A stretch of 64,000 nucleotides of DNA from Heliocidaris erythrogramma. Taxonomy: Eukaryota > Echinodermata > Echinoidea > Camarodonta > Echinometridae. The notes under the pieces are model-generated. The model saw only the letters and a program-made list of their open reading frames with translations. It had not been told where the DNA came from and searched no databases. Below are positions 34,101-45,267 of this stretch, piece after piece (within the stretch, counting starts at the first letter, position 1; each line of letters starts with the position of its first letter). The stretch is taken from positions 35,954,208-36,018,207 of the forward strand of contig CM046856.1 of NCBI GenBank assembly GCA_025617745.1. Reading direction: 5' to 3'. The position numbers were made by a program, and so were the translations under genes.

Positions 34101-37062
34101 GTGCTGTGTATGCATGCACCAGCTTTTGAAGAACTGCCCCATAAGGAAAATCAATCACTATTTCTAATTCTGCATCTTAGTATGTCAAAAGTATGTCTTT
34201 AAGCTGTTGCTGATTGAATTCTCCCCATTCCCTTGTGCATCCAATGTTTCCAAAAGCAAGGGAGTGCTGTGTATGCATGCACCAGCTTTTGAAGAGCTGC
34301 CCCATAAGGAAAATCAATCACTATTTCTAATTCTGCATCTTAGTATGTCACAAGTATGTCTTTAAGCTGTTGATGATTGAATTCTCCCCATTCCCTTGTG
34401 CTTAAAACAGGGACCGTTCAGTTAGAGTTTGTAATGGGTTAATAATATTCACTTTTCATCCTGTGCAGAGTTTACCGGAGGAGACGAGGGTGATCCGTGC
34501 CATGCCCAACACGCCGTCCATCATCATGGAGGGAGCCACCATCTACTCGGTCGGTCAGAATGTCCGGGAGGGGGATGGCAAACTCTTCCAGTCATTGCTG
34601 TCACAGCTTGGGATCTGCTTAGAAGGAGACGAGTCACTGATAGATGCAGCCATGGCTGTTAGTGGGTGTGGTCCTGCTTACGTAAGTGACATGAGCAGCG
34701 AATTAGTGACCCTTTAGAACAGATCAGCTTTCATCAGCTGTAGCAACCTAATTGTGCTTATGGGTCAGCAATTTTCTAAGGGTTTTCTGCCACGATAGAG
34801 AACTGGTGGGGCGGGGGGGGGGGGGTGGCTGCTGGAAAAATTGGAACTGAACTGATAGTGCAAAAGAGCATTACAGAGAGGAAGCTAAGTGATTTTAGCC
34901 GAATAATCAGAAAAGAGGGCAGTATCAAAAGACAACCAATGGGGTATTGGCAGGACACCTTGGCACAAGACATGAAAGACACAAATGGAGGCAGGATTGC
35001 AGTGACAATTAATCTGGCATTGGACAGGATAGCCTAGTGCCTTGAGAATGAATTGACCACAGAAGAAGGAGAAGAATAAATAAAGTTGATCATAGGAGTT
35101 GACTTTAAGAGAAAGGGGTAGGAATGCTGAGGTAAATGTCACAAAATGCATTTTCATGTTATATTATGACTGAATAAAACCTTGGGTTGGTATTCCGAAA
35201 AATTATTTCATCTTTATTCTGGTGAAATAATTGTCATAACAAGTCATGAAATTGCAACTTTCATTGGTGTTTGTGCAGATATCTTCACATACACAGACAC
35301 CAATGCGCAGTTAACAAATAATGGCATGTCATAAACTTACATTTGTTAAGACTTGTTAAGATAGATCTGTCCCAAAATTAAAGATTGAATCGATTTTGGA
35401 GTACCACCCTTGGTTGGAACCTGGGCTTCTTCTATTAAAAGCTATATCCAAATCATTTGTTTGTTCTTTTCCTCTTAACAGGCCTATGTAGCAATTGATG
35501 CTTTAGCAGATGGTGGAGTTAAGATGGGACTACCCAGAGATGTGGCTATTAAACTGAGTGCCCAGGCGTTATTGGTGAGTAGTGATAGCGACGTTCTCTT
35601 TTTTTATGTCTCCGTCCATCACCTTTTCGTTCTCGCGATAACTTCAAAACCTTTTTTTTTACCAGTTTGTAACTTGGCCCATGTATGCATATGGGAGGGA
35701 CGATGAACTGATTAGATTTTGGGGTCTCACGGTCAAAGGTCAAAGGTCACAGAGGTCATTATATACATAAAAATGGTTAGTTTTGGCAATAACTGAAGGA
35801 CTGTTCGACAGATCAGCTTCTAAGTTGGCCCATGTTTGCATATGGGAGGGACGATGAACTGATTAGATTTTGGGCTCTCAAGGTAAAAGGTCAAAGGTCA
35901 TAGAGGTCATTATATGCATAAAAATGGTTCGTTCTTGTGATAACTTAGGAACCGTTTAGCGGATCAGCTTCTAAGTTGGCCCATGTATTCATATGGGAGG
36001 GATGATGAACTGATTAGATTTTGGGGTCTCAAGGTCATAGGTCAAAGGTCACAGAGGTAATTATGTACCTAAAAATGGTTAGTTCTGGAAATAACTGAAG
36101 AACTGTTTGACAGATCAGCTTCTAACATCGCCCATGTTTGCATATGGGAGGGACGATGAACTGATTAGATTTTAGGGTCTCAAGGTCAAAGGTCAGAGGC
36201 GTCATTATGTACATAAAAATGGTTTGTGATGTATGGAGTCTAGGCCTACCTATTTTAGAAATTTCAAGTGGACAGTCGTCTATTTGCTATAAAATATCTA
36301 TTTCCTTGGTGTATTTGATGATTGTAAGTCATCAATGGTAAGTTTTTTATTTGAAAATGAAATGAAATAAATTTTCTGTCTCCTGTGCTTTTTAAGTGAA
36401 AAGATTTGTAATTTTGTTGGACCAATCCTTTTTAGAGTGTACATGTATGCCATACATTTCCAATCTGGTGATGGCGGAGTCATAAATTCCGACCGCGCGC
36501 GGTCGAAGATTCATCTAGTTTTTTAATGTTAAAATGTGGTTATGAAGCTACTTACGCAAGCATTTTTGGTGAGTGGTGACGTAGATTTTCTCTCATGTAT
36601 TTATATTTTACTGTGAAATCTATAGCCTGTATTTTTTTCAGCAAATTAAACTGATGTTGAGTTTATACCTCCTGTCCTCAAGTTGCTTACCCAGCAACAT
36701 ATTAATTTGAAGAACTTGCATGGCTTTTTTTTTTCTGCAAACAACCTTTGAACATTTGTACCCGTTTTTTCTTCAAATATAATAATATATGATGCAAAAT
36801 CCATAATAGTGAACATAAAAATGATATCGGTAATCTTTTATTGACGCTCAAATTTATGCAGGGTTCGTCGAAGATGGTCTTAACAGGTGGTAAACACCCA
36901 TCCCAGCTCAAAGATGAGGTCTGCTCACCTGCCGGTACCACTATAGACGCTATTCATGAACTGGAGAAGGGGGGTTTCAGACGATGCCTGATCGAGGCGG
37001 TAGAGGCAGCATGTCTGAAGGCAAGACGTCTGAACGCAATGCAACTTTACGACAACAAATAG
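22056..37062 (+). CDS. PYCR3: Pyrroline-5-carboxylate reductase, PYCR3-type (gene 1, six exons)
   Basis: Catalyses NAD(P)H-dependent reduction of pyrroline-5-carboxylate to proline. Coding exons: 22056-22131, 25950-26014, 28583-28762, 29566-29778, 30578-30670 and 36862-37062, all with GT-AG borders; total 828 nt, 275 residues, close to human PYCR3. An N-terminal Rossmann motif ([10 protein letters not shown]) spans residues 6-15, followed by [19 protein letters not shown] and SGCGPAY. The C-terminal dimer domain has [11 protein letters not shown] and the family signature around [11 protein letters not shown]. Residue V2-S3-type start MSVGTIGF is conserved with gene 2. Exons 3-5 recur at 33485-35573 beyond a 500-N gap; this is probably the other haplotype. 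PYCR3 rather than PYCR1/2 is inferred from length and C-terminus. A 40-residue in-frame upstream extension is open (see findings). Confidence 0.93.
22488..22887. repeat. 400-bp palindrome of TTAGGG-like repeats
   Basis: The left arm (22488-22682) and right arm (22698-22887) are nearly perfectly complementary, with about 15 unpaired bases at the centre. Each arm has an outer non-repeat part (ATTATCGTGAAATAGTCCCC), about 130 bases of TTAGGG, TTTAGGA and GATTAGGG units, and an inner part (GGGGACTATATCACGATTAT) that resembles the outer part inverted. Confidence 0.9.
24031..24108 (+). pseudogene. tRNA-Gly(CCC)-like sequence with T tract
   Basis: TTGGTCAAAGCAC resembles an A box, GGTTCGATCCC is a B box, GCCTCCCAT matches a tRNA-Gly anticodon arm with CCC, and a T tract of about 18 follows. 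The 5' acceptor half is missing or degenerate, so it is probably a SINE head or tRNA pseudogene. Confidence 0.5.
25688..25800. repeat. C-tract repeat fragment in intron 1
   Basis: GGCGTAGCCAGGGGGCACC followed by a C tract and an A-rich stretch. This looks like one end of a G/C-tract MITE of the type at 14947. The matching other end was not found. Confidence 0.35.
25950..26014 (+). CDS. PYCR3: PYCR gene 1, exon 2
   Basis: 65 nt after TTACCAG, before GTAAGT. Encodes [12 protein letters not shown] and on to KVLS. Confidence 0.9.
26088..26747. mobile_element. Inverted-repeat element, ends GTGACCCGCCG
   Basis: The left end GTGACCCGCCGTCTCAAAAC is inverted at the right end (GTTTTGAGGCGTCGGGTCAC); inverted ends run about 35 bp to AAGTCGC/GGCGACTT. 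The second haplotype block begins inside its right end. An internally deleted relative lies at 50284-50615. Confidence 0.75.
27880..28059. mobile_element. pogo/Tigger-like MITE, TA-flanked
   Basis: Ends TAGTGGAACCTTGTTATAA and GAGGTTCCACCG, flanked by TA on both sides. The interior carries ATAACAAGG words in both orientations. Copies: 32786-32965 (other haplotype) and 42154-42325. Confidence 0.75.
28583..28762 (+). CDS. PYCR3: PYCR gene 1, exon 3 (copy 1)
   Basis: 180 nt in phase 0 between TTATAG and GTAAGT. Encodes [14 protein letters not shown] and [13 protein letters not shown]. Confidence 0.93.
29161..29486. repeat. 163-bp tandem duplication in intron 3
   Basis: Two adjacent copies, starting ATTCCC at 29161 and 29324, with TGTGCATCCAATGTTTCC shared. 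Also present in the second block at 34064-34389, so it predates the haplotype split. Confidence 0.85.
29566..29778 (+). CDS. PYCR3: PYCR gene 1, exon 4 (copy 1)
   Basis: 213 nt in phase 0, after TGTGCAG and before GTAAGT. Encodes [10 protein letters not shown] and AVSGCGPAY. Confidence 0.93.
29945..30180 (+). mobile_element. Probable LINE 3' fragment in intron 4
   Basis: Translation of one frame gives [13 protein letters not shown] and a tail resembling the WRDTL...L..DR..W end of some non-LTR reverse transcriptases. It ends in AATAAATAAAG. Matching copy at 34843-35090. Too short to assign a clade. Confidence 0.35.
30578..30670 (+). CDS. PYCR3: PYCR gene 1, exon 5 (copy 1)
   Basis: 93 nt in phase 0, after TTAACAG and before GTGAGT. 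Encodes [16 protein letters not shown] and on to QALL. Confidence 0.93.
30771..31241. repeat. Intron 5 satellite, 144-151-bp units (copy 1)
   Basis: GGCCCATGT...CATATGGGAGGGA recurs with starts near 30781, 30925, 31076 and 31227. Each unit contains AGGTCAAAGGTCA-like direct repeats. The array is cut by the N run. Confidence 0.85.
31242..31741. other. Assembly gap, exactly 500 N
   Basis: A run of N of round length, so it is a scaffold spacer of unknown true size. Open frames reported through it have no meaning. Confidence 0.99.
32786..32965. mobile_element. pogo/Tigger-like MITE (second block)
   Basis: Counterpart of 27880-28059, also TA-flanked, with a few substitutions. Confidence 0.75.
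33485..33664 (+). CDS. PYCR3: PYCR exon 3 (copy 2)
   Basis: Same 180-nt exon and splice sites as 28583-28762. The protein sequence is unchanged as far as I can see. Confidence 0.9.
34064..34389. repeat. 163-bp tandem duplication in intron 3 (copy 2)
   Basis: Counterpart of 29161-29486 with the same two-unit structure. Confidence 0.85.
34468..34680 (+). CDS. PYCR3: PYCR exon 4 (copy 2)
   Basis: Same 213-nt exon as 29566-29778 with the same splice sites and protein. Confidence 0.9.
34843..35090 (+). mobile_element. Probable LINE 3' fragment (copy 2)
   Basis: Counterpart of 29945-30180 with small differences. Confidence 0.35.
35481..35573 (+). CDS. PYCR3: PYCR exon 5 (copy 2)
   Basis: Located after TTAACAG and before GTGAGT. 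Identical in protein to 30578-30670, and this copy is contiguous with exon 6. Confidence 0.92.
35660..36230. repeat. Intron 5 satellite, about 150-bp units (copy 2)
   Basis: Four units sharing GCCCATGT...CATATGGGAGGGA and AGGTCAAAGGTCA-like words. Full array, not cut by the gap. Confidence 0.85.
36862..37062 (+). CDS. PYCR3: PYCR gene 1, exon 6 with stop
   Basis: 201 nt after TTTATGCAG. Starts [14 protein letters not shown], contains [19 protein letters not shown], and ends LYDNK followed by TAG. Confidence 0.95.
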   Translation, partial: GSSKMVLTGGKHPSQLKDEVCSPAGTTIDAIHELEKGGFRRCLIEAVEAACLKARRLNAMQLYDNK

Positions 37063-37124
37063 ATTAAAAGGCCTGTCAATCGTTGCGATAATGTCAACAT
37101 TCATCATGGATAATGTCCATCAGC

Positions 37125-37130
37125 AATAAA
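37125..37130 (+). promoter_or_regulatory. Candidate polyadenylation signal of PYCR gene 1
   Basis: AATAAA 62 bases after the stop codon. Plausible but not confirmed; later signals may be used. Confidence 0.4.
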
Positions 37131-39057
37131 CGTGGGTTTGGGGTGCTGAAGACGTTAAAAGGTTTAAGCGGCGTCAACTCATGGGATAATACACATGTTG
37201 TTGATTTACTTGAAACATATTTTTCCATGAGTTTCATCCTGAGTTACATGTACCTTGGGCTTGGTAGCCTGTCTTTGAATCCAGAAAATGTGATTGAACC
37301 GCCTACCTCCACTGCTATTTCAGGTTATCCTTACCAAAACTTTTTTTAAAAGGCTTAAAATGTTTTTATTAGTACACCATGTGTCCAACAAACTTCAACT
37401 GTTGTCAGAATTAATGTCAGAATTCATGGTATTCTTTCTGATCATTTTCATTGTTTAGGATAAGTGACTCGACACAAATTCTATAATCATCTTTTTTAAA
37501 TATTTTTTTTCTTCTAGACTGCCTTGCACAATGAAGTTTCGTCAAATCTCAGTGATTAATCTGTTGACTTACACTTACTGTATTTGCTTTTTAGAAAGGA
37601 AATGTTCTTCCTTTTACAGAATTCCTCTTTGAGTTTACCGGTATCTTGCATATATTGTTTTAGACATTCCTTTTGTATTTTGTTTTGCTGAAGTTGCTGC
37701 CCTAAAAGATCAGCTGTTTCATTTTCTTGCCTTCTGAGTTTTTGTTTGGGTATAGTAGGGTCCTGCATTTAAACCTTGAAAGTAACAGTTATTTCCTTAG
37801 AGTTATTTCTTTTTATTCACATTAAAATAATAGAATGATATGTACACATTGTACAGGGTACTTAACATGAGTTTGGTTCAAAAGCATGGTATTACTTCAA
37901 TATAATATTTAGTAGCAATGGTGAAAGTGATTTCTCTCAAAAAAATTATTCAAAATGTTGCAAGGCCAAGTCTTTTATTACTTGCATGGCCCATGCTTAA
38001 ACTATTATTTGGGGTGCTAGTGGGCAGCCAAGACAGTTGCTTACATGTAGGTGTCATTTTCAATGTTTTGCACAAAATTCACATGAAACGATTCATTTTG
38101 TTATGTTTTTATCATGGCGTAAGGGGCGCAACAGTATTGGCCGTCGTTCATACCAATTGTATTGTTCATTAATGGGCTTCAAATTGGTCACATAAGCACT
38201 ATTTTGCATCTCAGTTCTTCAGAAGCAAAATTCCAAAGACTCATGACGGCGATCAATAATTCCTTATTGGGAAATCCTGGATACGTTTTTATTGTAAGCA
38301 GTTCTCAAAGTCAGTACTTGTGACTAGCTTTGCCACCACTCACACGGAGGCATCAGGCAGTATTGAATGTCAAAGTTGTACATGTACAAGTAGTTTGTCT
38401 TTTCAATCAATCATTCTTGATTTTTAATTAACTTACAAATTTTTCTTGCTTGCTGCCATGATATATTATATACCGTCCCTCTATTCATATTTGACAGTAT
38501 TATAATCTCGATCCAGTTTCAAGGAGGAAATTTTTAATTTTTTAATGTAATTCTAATAATTGGTGTACATGTAATGTGCACATGTATGTAAATAAGTGAT
38601 TTTTATCTGAGATTCAGATTAGTGAATGCTATAGATGATAATGTTCTAGAATTTATTTCAACAAAATGATTTGAATAGTTTTCAATGCAGTATTGGTAGT
38701 TTTTTTGCCACATTTTGAAGAGTGCAAAAAAATACTTGTGCCGAGTAATGGGCAAGTTGCTCATTGTTTTTTTTCTGGTTTTTTTTTTATGATGTGTTCT
38801 ATGTAATATGTACAGCAGTTCAATGATTTATGATTTTGTCTTCTGTATAGTTTTTGTGGTATTGAGAAACCACCCTTCATGTTGATTAAAAAGAAATTAT
38901 GCAAGGAAAGAAAGATGAAATGAAATGAAATTGTGCTTGCCAGTCATGGACAGCTGAAATTGTTTCTTTAAAAATGTAATTTTTTTAAAATGTATGGTGA
39001 AGTGCTTCTGGTGTCAGAGTACTGGGAAATCCAGTTAAAAACAAGTGTTCATAATTA
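37131..39057. other. Noncoding, nothing recognised
   Basis: AT-rich sequence after PYCR gene 1, possibly including a long 3' UTR. Open frames are short and without family features. Confidence 0.5.
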
Positions 39058-39241
39058 CAGTCAAACCTGCTTTAGCGACCACCTGTATAGAAAGACCACC
39101 TGTCTATAAAGACCATAATTTTTGTTTCCCTTGAAATATTTCTCATTGAAATGTGTCAGGAACCTGTGCATAAAGACCACCTGCTCATAAAGACCGCTTT
39201 TATTGTCTCCCTTGAGGGGTCTTTATAGACAGGTTTCACTG
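39058..39241. mobile_element. TA-flanked MITE, ends CAGTCAAACCTG
   Basis: Ends CAGTCAAACCTG and CAGGTTTCACTG, flanked by TA. AAAGACCACCTG words repeat inside in both orientations. A diverged copy lies at 47104-47290. pogo/Tc1-like by end sequence and TA duplication. Confidence 0.75.
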
Positions 39242-41553
39242 TATGCTGCATATTGTGAAGATATTATTGTCCAATTGTAGCTTTGATAATTCTCTTTTAT
39301 CATGAAATATTTGAGTGATCTGTACCCTGTACACACATTATTCGTTAGAGTGGTAATTATTCAGGTAGCTTTATAGCGAAGCGGAGTGGCACGAAAAGAC
39401 GAGTCTAGATGATACCGGTGAATTAGTATTGTAATTTGACATATGTAATGACAGTTTTGGTATTATCAAGGTAGTTAAGGTATTTTTACCCACTCTGTGG
39501 CTAAAAAATGTTTCTACCTTTATTGCAATAAAATTAGGAATTTTTAAGGAACCTTTCGTGCCAGTACATTTAGCTAAGCTGCATTAGCAATGTTACCTCA
39601 GGGCATGGTTGCTCTGCTGGCTTGCTCTATTTTATACATGTAACCTTTCTTTTCATGAAGGGTGACTAAGATATGTAAAATGTGATATAAATGTAATTTT
39701 TATGAGTTTTATAAAGTGGCACAAAGTGCATGAATCATACTGTGGTGCATTGAAGTAAATCGTCTGTTGAGAGCCAGAAGGACGTTAACTCTGTGTTAAA
39801 GTATATGAGTTAATGCCCTTCTGGTTCCAAAAAGACAAAATGTACTATGTTTATGAAGATATTTGACTTTAAAAAAAATTGAGTCTAGATGCTTTTGGCA
39901 ATTTTTCATTTTGTTTTCATTTTGCTTGGCAAAACTAATCTGTAATGTGACAATTTTTATGTACTACATGATAAACATTTAGAGGAAATTTGAAAGATGG
40001 TAAATGGATTTAAGTACATGTAGTTTCTTTCAAAGTGAAGATTCATACTAGATGAATAAAAAGATTATCTTGTGGTCATAGGTGAAGAAATGAATAATTA
40101 ATATTGCCTGCTGACTGTTAATGAACTTTCATTTATTATTCAGTTGGATTGATTTTATCCATCAAAATTTTGTACTCGTTTATATTGCTGCACCATGTAA
40201 TGATTACATACATACATATTATATATGCTTAATAAAAATGTTTCTAAGCGCCGAAGTATTATTACCCCAGCTCTAGCTAGGCTACCGAATTCGGTGCTCT
40301 CAGCCGTATGTGCCTGTAGATGTACATGTACATTAGTATACACGTGTACAAAAACGTATATATCCATGTACATGTAGTTTAAGGTGTGTAGAGAATAACA
40401 GGGTAGATAACATTTAGGATTATTTGGTCAAAAGATCCTGTTCTTATTAGAGTTCCAAACTGTGATGTGTTTTTGAAGGTGCCATGTCTGTTTTTCTGGC
40501 TAGCCTGGTGGTGTCACGTCTTATATTCAAAAGGTGTAACACATGATCGTCTGCAGTGTCAATTCCCCCCCCCACCATTTTGCATACTGTACAGAAAATT
40601 TCCAGAAAAATTTGACCCCTTTTTTTTTTCAAAAGCAGGTACAAATTTGGCTCAAAATATAAGCTGTTAGCTTATTTAGTACATATTCACAAAAACTACA
40701 CTGTTGCAAAAAAACAGGTATATACTGTATGTCGCATTCATATTTTTTGCGAATATCATAAAAATATGATCCTTTTTCATGAAATATCTTGCTCTTATAT
40801 ACCCTTGTTTTCAAATCTGCAAAAATTTCATTGTTCATGAACTTCCCGAAAATTACCCTTGTCTGTGCGGAATTTCTATCTATCTTGCATGGTAACTCAA
40901 ATGAAGTGATGCCACTGGCACTGGGCTGGCTAGTATGTTTTCACAGGTCGTGTAGAGAGAGTGAGATATGATATCATCTCGAACTCTGTAACCATAGAAA
41001 TTATGTTAAATAGAAACTTTCAATACATGTACTTATTATACATTGTATATAAGTGTTTGCATAATCGCATAATCGTAGCTTGCGTGCTTGCTTTGCTTGT
41101 GCCAGTATTAACCCATTGGGCGCAATTTGATTAACGCACACTTCCATGGACTCCAGCTCCAGATATATCGGACTTACCATAAGTGTTCAACGGGTTAAGA
41201 ACATAATTTTCTATCTGGATGTGAATTTTTATGGGAAGGCCATGTCTAATTATGACTGGTGCCTTGGCAAGTTTTGAATATAAGTGATTCAATTATTTCA
41301 ATCAAGTAACCATGACACCAAAGATATCACTGATTTGGGACAGCATATTATCTTCATATTGAAGGCAATGAAAATTTAAAAAAAAAAAATTTTTACTGGC
41401 AAAAATAATCTGTTGCTGTTTTCTTTTTGTATGTTGTAAATGGTAAATGTAGTTGCTCATGTTTCCAGCATTTTTCTCCTCCTTCTCTCCCTTCTCTATT
41501 TCTCTATTTCTGCCCTTCTCTCTCACACATTTTATGCATGCCTCCCCCTATCC
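39242..41553. other. Noncoding, nothing recognised
   Basis: AT-rich intergenic DNA with a short C tract at about 40566. No gene signal on either strand. Confidence 0.5.
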
Positions 41554-41723
41554 GGTCCTGCAACATTTGCTCCTCCGGTCAAAGGTTAAGGTCAAGGTCA
41601 TGATTTGTTTTTTTGTTAAGAACAATGAAGATTAGGATTAGGGTTAGGTTTAGGGTTAGGTTCAGGATTAACATGGCAAAGTTAGACCGGAGCAATTGTC
41701 GCAGGAGCAAATGTCATGGAACC
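41554..41723. mobile_element. Small inverted-repeat element with telomere-like repeats
   Basis: Left ACATTTGCTCCTCCGGTC is inverted on the right (GACCGGAGCAATTG and GCAGGAGCAAATGTC). Between them 41632-41668 holds TTAGGG/TTTAGGG units. Related element at 46765-47103. Confidence 0.65.
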
Positions 41724-42153
41724 CCCTATCCATTGTCCATGCTACATAGACAAATGAGAAGGAAATACAAAATGTCTTTGGGGGGGGGGGGAACATTGGG
41801 TGGCAAAAAGCAAATGAGAATAGAAACTGACACGGACTGGAGAGTGATGAGAAATAGTGCGAGAAAGTAAAAAGTAATACTGAATTACATTTATTTTAGT
41901 ACTGTTTCATGGTGAAGTCCATTAGGAACCAAGAATGCCAAAGGGGACATTGCCACCAGATCACCCCCCTTCCCACCTTGGAAAGAGGAAAAAATGCACA
42001 GTTCCCAAAATCGTATCCCTGGGGTGAGTGGGGGGATTGCTCTTTAAGAAGTAATATACATGTAAATTTAAACTATACATAATTCTAATTATGAATGTAC
42101 ATTTTTATTCATTATTATTCATTATCCTTGAATGCAAGGTGTAAGTACAAATG

Positions 42154-42325
42154 CAGTGGAACCTCGTTATAAAGGACTCTGTTATAACAAACTCTTGTTA
42201 CAACAAGGTAATTTTGCAGGTCCCACTTCTTTGTATTCTATTGTTTTGTAACTCTGATATAACAAGGTTTCAATATAAAGAGGCAATTTTCTTAGTCCCA
42301 AGGAGTTTGTTATGAGATTCCACTG
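42154..42325. mobile_element. pogo/Tigger-like MITE, third copy
   Basis: Ends CAGTGGAACCTCGTTATAA and GAGATTCCACTG, with an interior matching 27880-28059. Confidence 0.75.
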
Positions 42326-42889
42326 TTTTTTAATTTTTTAGCCTTCCAATCTCTACATAATGTGTATGTACTTCCTATTACATATTGCAGAATAACTATA
42401 CATGTAGTTTACAAAGAAACAAAAAATGTCTGTAAACAATGAAATTGCATTGGCATAAACATATTAATTTGTATAAGTTCCAAAGCCATGCTCAGGCCAG
42501 GTGTCCATCTAGATCGAGGGCAGACAGGTCATATACATGTATGCCCATATCCATCACAGCCTGGAAAGTCTTGGAGAAATCGATTTTGTGATCTCTGCGA
42601 ATCTTTCACACATTTATATAATTCTAATTTCATTTTACATGATGCTAATTCATTCGAGTTGTAAAAGAAATTCCTCATGGATTCATTCATTGTTTTCTTT
42701 TTACAGTTCTGCTGTTCCAGGGAAGACTGACAGGAGATCGCAAAATATATTTCTTCTTTCATTTTCTCAAGCAACCTCGGTGACAAATGAAAGATTAAGT
42801 TTGAAAAATGTTTAAAAGCCTTTTGAATACAAGTATATGTAATTCAATGAGAGGTTCTTAAGTAAACTAAAAATTAATATGTAGCAAAA
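42326..42889. other. Noncoding, nothing recognised
   Basis: No gene or repeat identified. Confidence 0.4.
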
Positions 42890-43470
42890 CGAATATGACT
42901 GCATCTCCTATATGCCTCTGCCTAAAGTCAGTTAAGTTTATGGCTCAAAGTGTTCTTGAAATCAGGCCGGATAAAAAAGCCTACAATTACTTGTTAAATG
43001 ACGTTAGACCTTACAACCCAAAAGTCTGATTAATGTATCTTGTCCTAATCATGCATACAAAATAGTTGAGATATGATAACAAAACTATCAATCTTTAATT
43101 TCATGCATATTGACCTCTATGACCTTTGGCCTTTGACCGACTAAACCTAAATCTTTTCACTCTGTCTCATTATTTTGATGCACACTGGAACCTAAGTTTG
43201 AACTTCACAGCTTAAATAGTCGAGATATGGTGATAAAAAAACCTACAAAAAAACTAACACATGAAGATTTCAAAAACTAACCTCTGACGTTTGACCTACA
43301 TACCCCAAAATCTAATCAGATCGTCTTCCTATAGTGATATATACTAGCACCAAGTTTGAAGTTCGTACCTCAAATGGTTCTTGAGATATCATGATAACGA
43401 GAAAGCAGGACAGATGGACGGACAACCTGAAAACAATGCCTACGGCACCACCTTAGTGGGCAGAGGAATA
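42890..43470. repeat. Dispersed repeat with TGACCT-rich words
   Basis: TGACCTCTATGACCTTTGG and TTTGACC words, AAGTTTGAA blocks repeated twice, then ACAGATGGACGGACAACCTG and CCTACGGC. It resembles the complement of the intron 5 satellite in its AGGTCA words. Borders are uncertain. Confidence 0.4.
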
Positions 43471-44676
43471 AAAAGAGATCACTGCCAGATTATCTGGCCA
43501 CTAAAAGAATAAATAAAATATGTAAAATGTAATGTTACCTTTTTTAAAATAAAATAATCTACACTACTCTGCTCAAAGACATAGTTTCAATGTAAATAAA
43601 AAATATTTCATAAATTAAGAAAATTGCTAAAAGCTACAAGAGTATTTCAGCTTCTGTCTACTCTGAACACACTGCTAATAATGATGACACTGATATACAA
43701 TGGATCTTCTTTACAACAAGAAACTTGAAACCAAGAAAATTACATGGTTATAACAGGGTAAAAAAAAAAAACAAAAGGAGTAAAAGACAAGAGAATACTA
43801 TAAAGAGCTGGTACAAGCAAAATGACCTTGTTTATAGAGCTTGCTATACAGTAGAACCTCAATACCTAACCATGGAGTCGTAAATTATGAGAATAGTTTC
43901 ATTTCCAATTTTATCTATAGGCAAAGCACAAGCATAATTTTATCAGAATTCCATTATGTTTGAAGACCAGTCTTGTTTTCAACCATAATTGTCCTCATTT
44001 TGAGCACAACAAAAATGCTGTACAAACATCACACCTTGATTGATCTAAAACAGACCACAAATGTGCATACAATATTGATTGCTTAGTGTCCAATTCCACT
44101 GGGCAAACCCACAAAAATTTCAAATTTCATTTGGTGAAAAGTGTAAAATTATATTCTTCAAATATCCTGGGTATTTCCTTTATCAAAAGATCAACAATCC
44201 CATCCCAGAAAAATAACTTCTTAATCAAACAATATGTAATGGATCATCACGGAAAGGCTCTCCAAATAACATCAAACCAAGGACAGAAAGAGCATACATG
44301 TACATATAGAAAGATCTGTTTGTCAAATGCACATGTTCTAAACGTACGTAGTGTTGCATTTTTCACTTCAAGGTTCTAATTATTTTTTTTTAAAACATCA
44401 AACGAGGGAGACACATTTTGTGAATATGAAAATAAGAATTATTTCATTAACATGATACGAAAATGCACAGATACCTTGTGCATTGTGAATTGTTGCAAGG
44501 TCAAATGTTCTAGAGGCAATGATATCATGTCGCATATATACATTTCCACTCGGGGTAAAATGCTCGCTTTTTAGTTCATAAACACAGGACTGTCATTAAA
44601 ATTTCTCAGAAAGTGCTGAAGAATAGACAATGGGGCTCTCCACTAGTTTACATTCTAGGCATATTCTGCTACTCTA
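43471..44676. other. Noncoding, with one MITE end
   Basis: CAGTAGAACCTCAATACC at about 43852 looks like a single end of a pogo-type MITE without a partner. Otherwise nothing is recognised. Confidence 0.35.
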
Positions 44677-44680
44677 TTAA

Positions 44681-45263
44681 AGGGCCATCCAACTTTGGTA
44701 AAAAGCTGATTTGTGTGAAAGCAGAAAAATAAGAGAAACAGGATGGTGATTGGTGAAAGTTTGAAAGAAATCGGACAAAGAATAAGAAAGTTATGAAGGT
44801 TTGAAAAATGAGATCACCACATCTATGCGAATCTCAAATTGGCAATTTGGTGAGTCGACTGACGTATTCACGGTCAACTCTCCCATTTGTCGTACACCAA
44901 ACTATCAAAAAATTCTAGTTGTCTCCCGAGTGCCTTTTCCCTCAAGGCAGTACTACTCAAACTAAATTGTAGAAAACACATTGTTATAGGTCCTCCAAAA
45001 AGAAAAAGATCCTACGTAATACATTTTGAAAAATTGACATTTTAGTCGATTGTTGTGTTGCCAGTGAATGGTAAGGGTGACTTCTGCTACATCACAGTGA
45101 CTGTACCTATTTGGCTAATTTGAAATTCCCATAGTGATTACAACTTTTAAAAAAAAAATCCAACTTTCTTATGGTTTGTCCGATTTTGTTCAAACTTTCA
45201 CCAATCTGCTTCTCTGATTTTTATGCTTCACACAAATCAAATTATTAGAGGTTGGATTGCCCT
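44681..45263. mobile_element. TTAA-flanked MITE, family AGGGCAATCC, copy 2
   Basis: Ends AGGGCCATCCAAC and GTTGGATTGCCCT, with TTAA at 44677-44680 and 45264-45267. The same length class and internal order as 13448-14029, but in the opposite orientation. Confidence 0.8.
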
Positions 45264-45267
45264 TTAA

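Larger units (their letters stand above)
31742..36140. repeat. Duplicated block, copy 2 (exons 3-5 of PYCR gene 1)
   Basis: Starts at the base matching 26700 and runs collinear with copy 1 to the satellite in intron 5. Then it continues into exon 6, which has no counterpart after copy 1. Confidence 0.9.
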
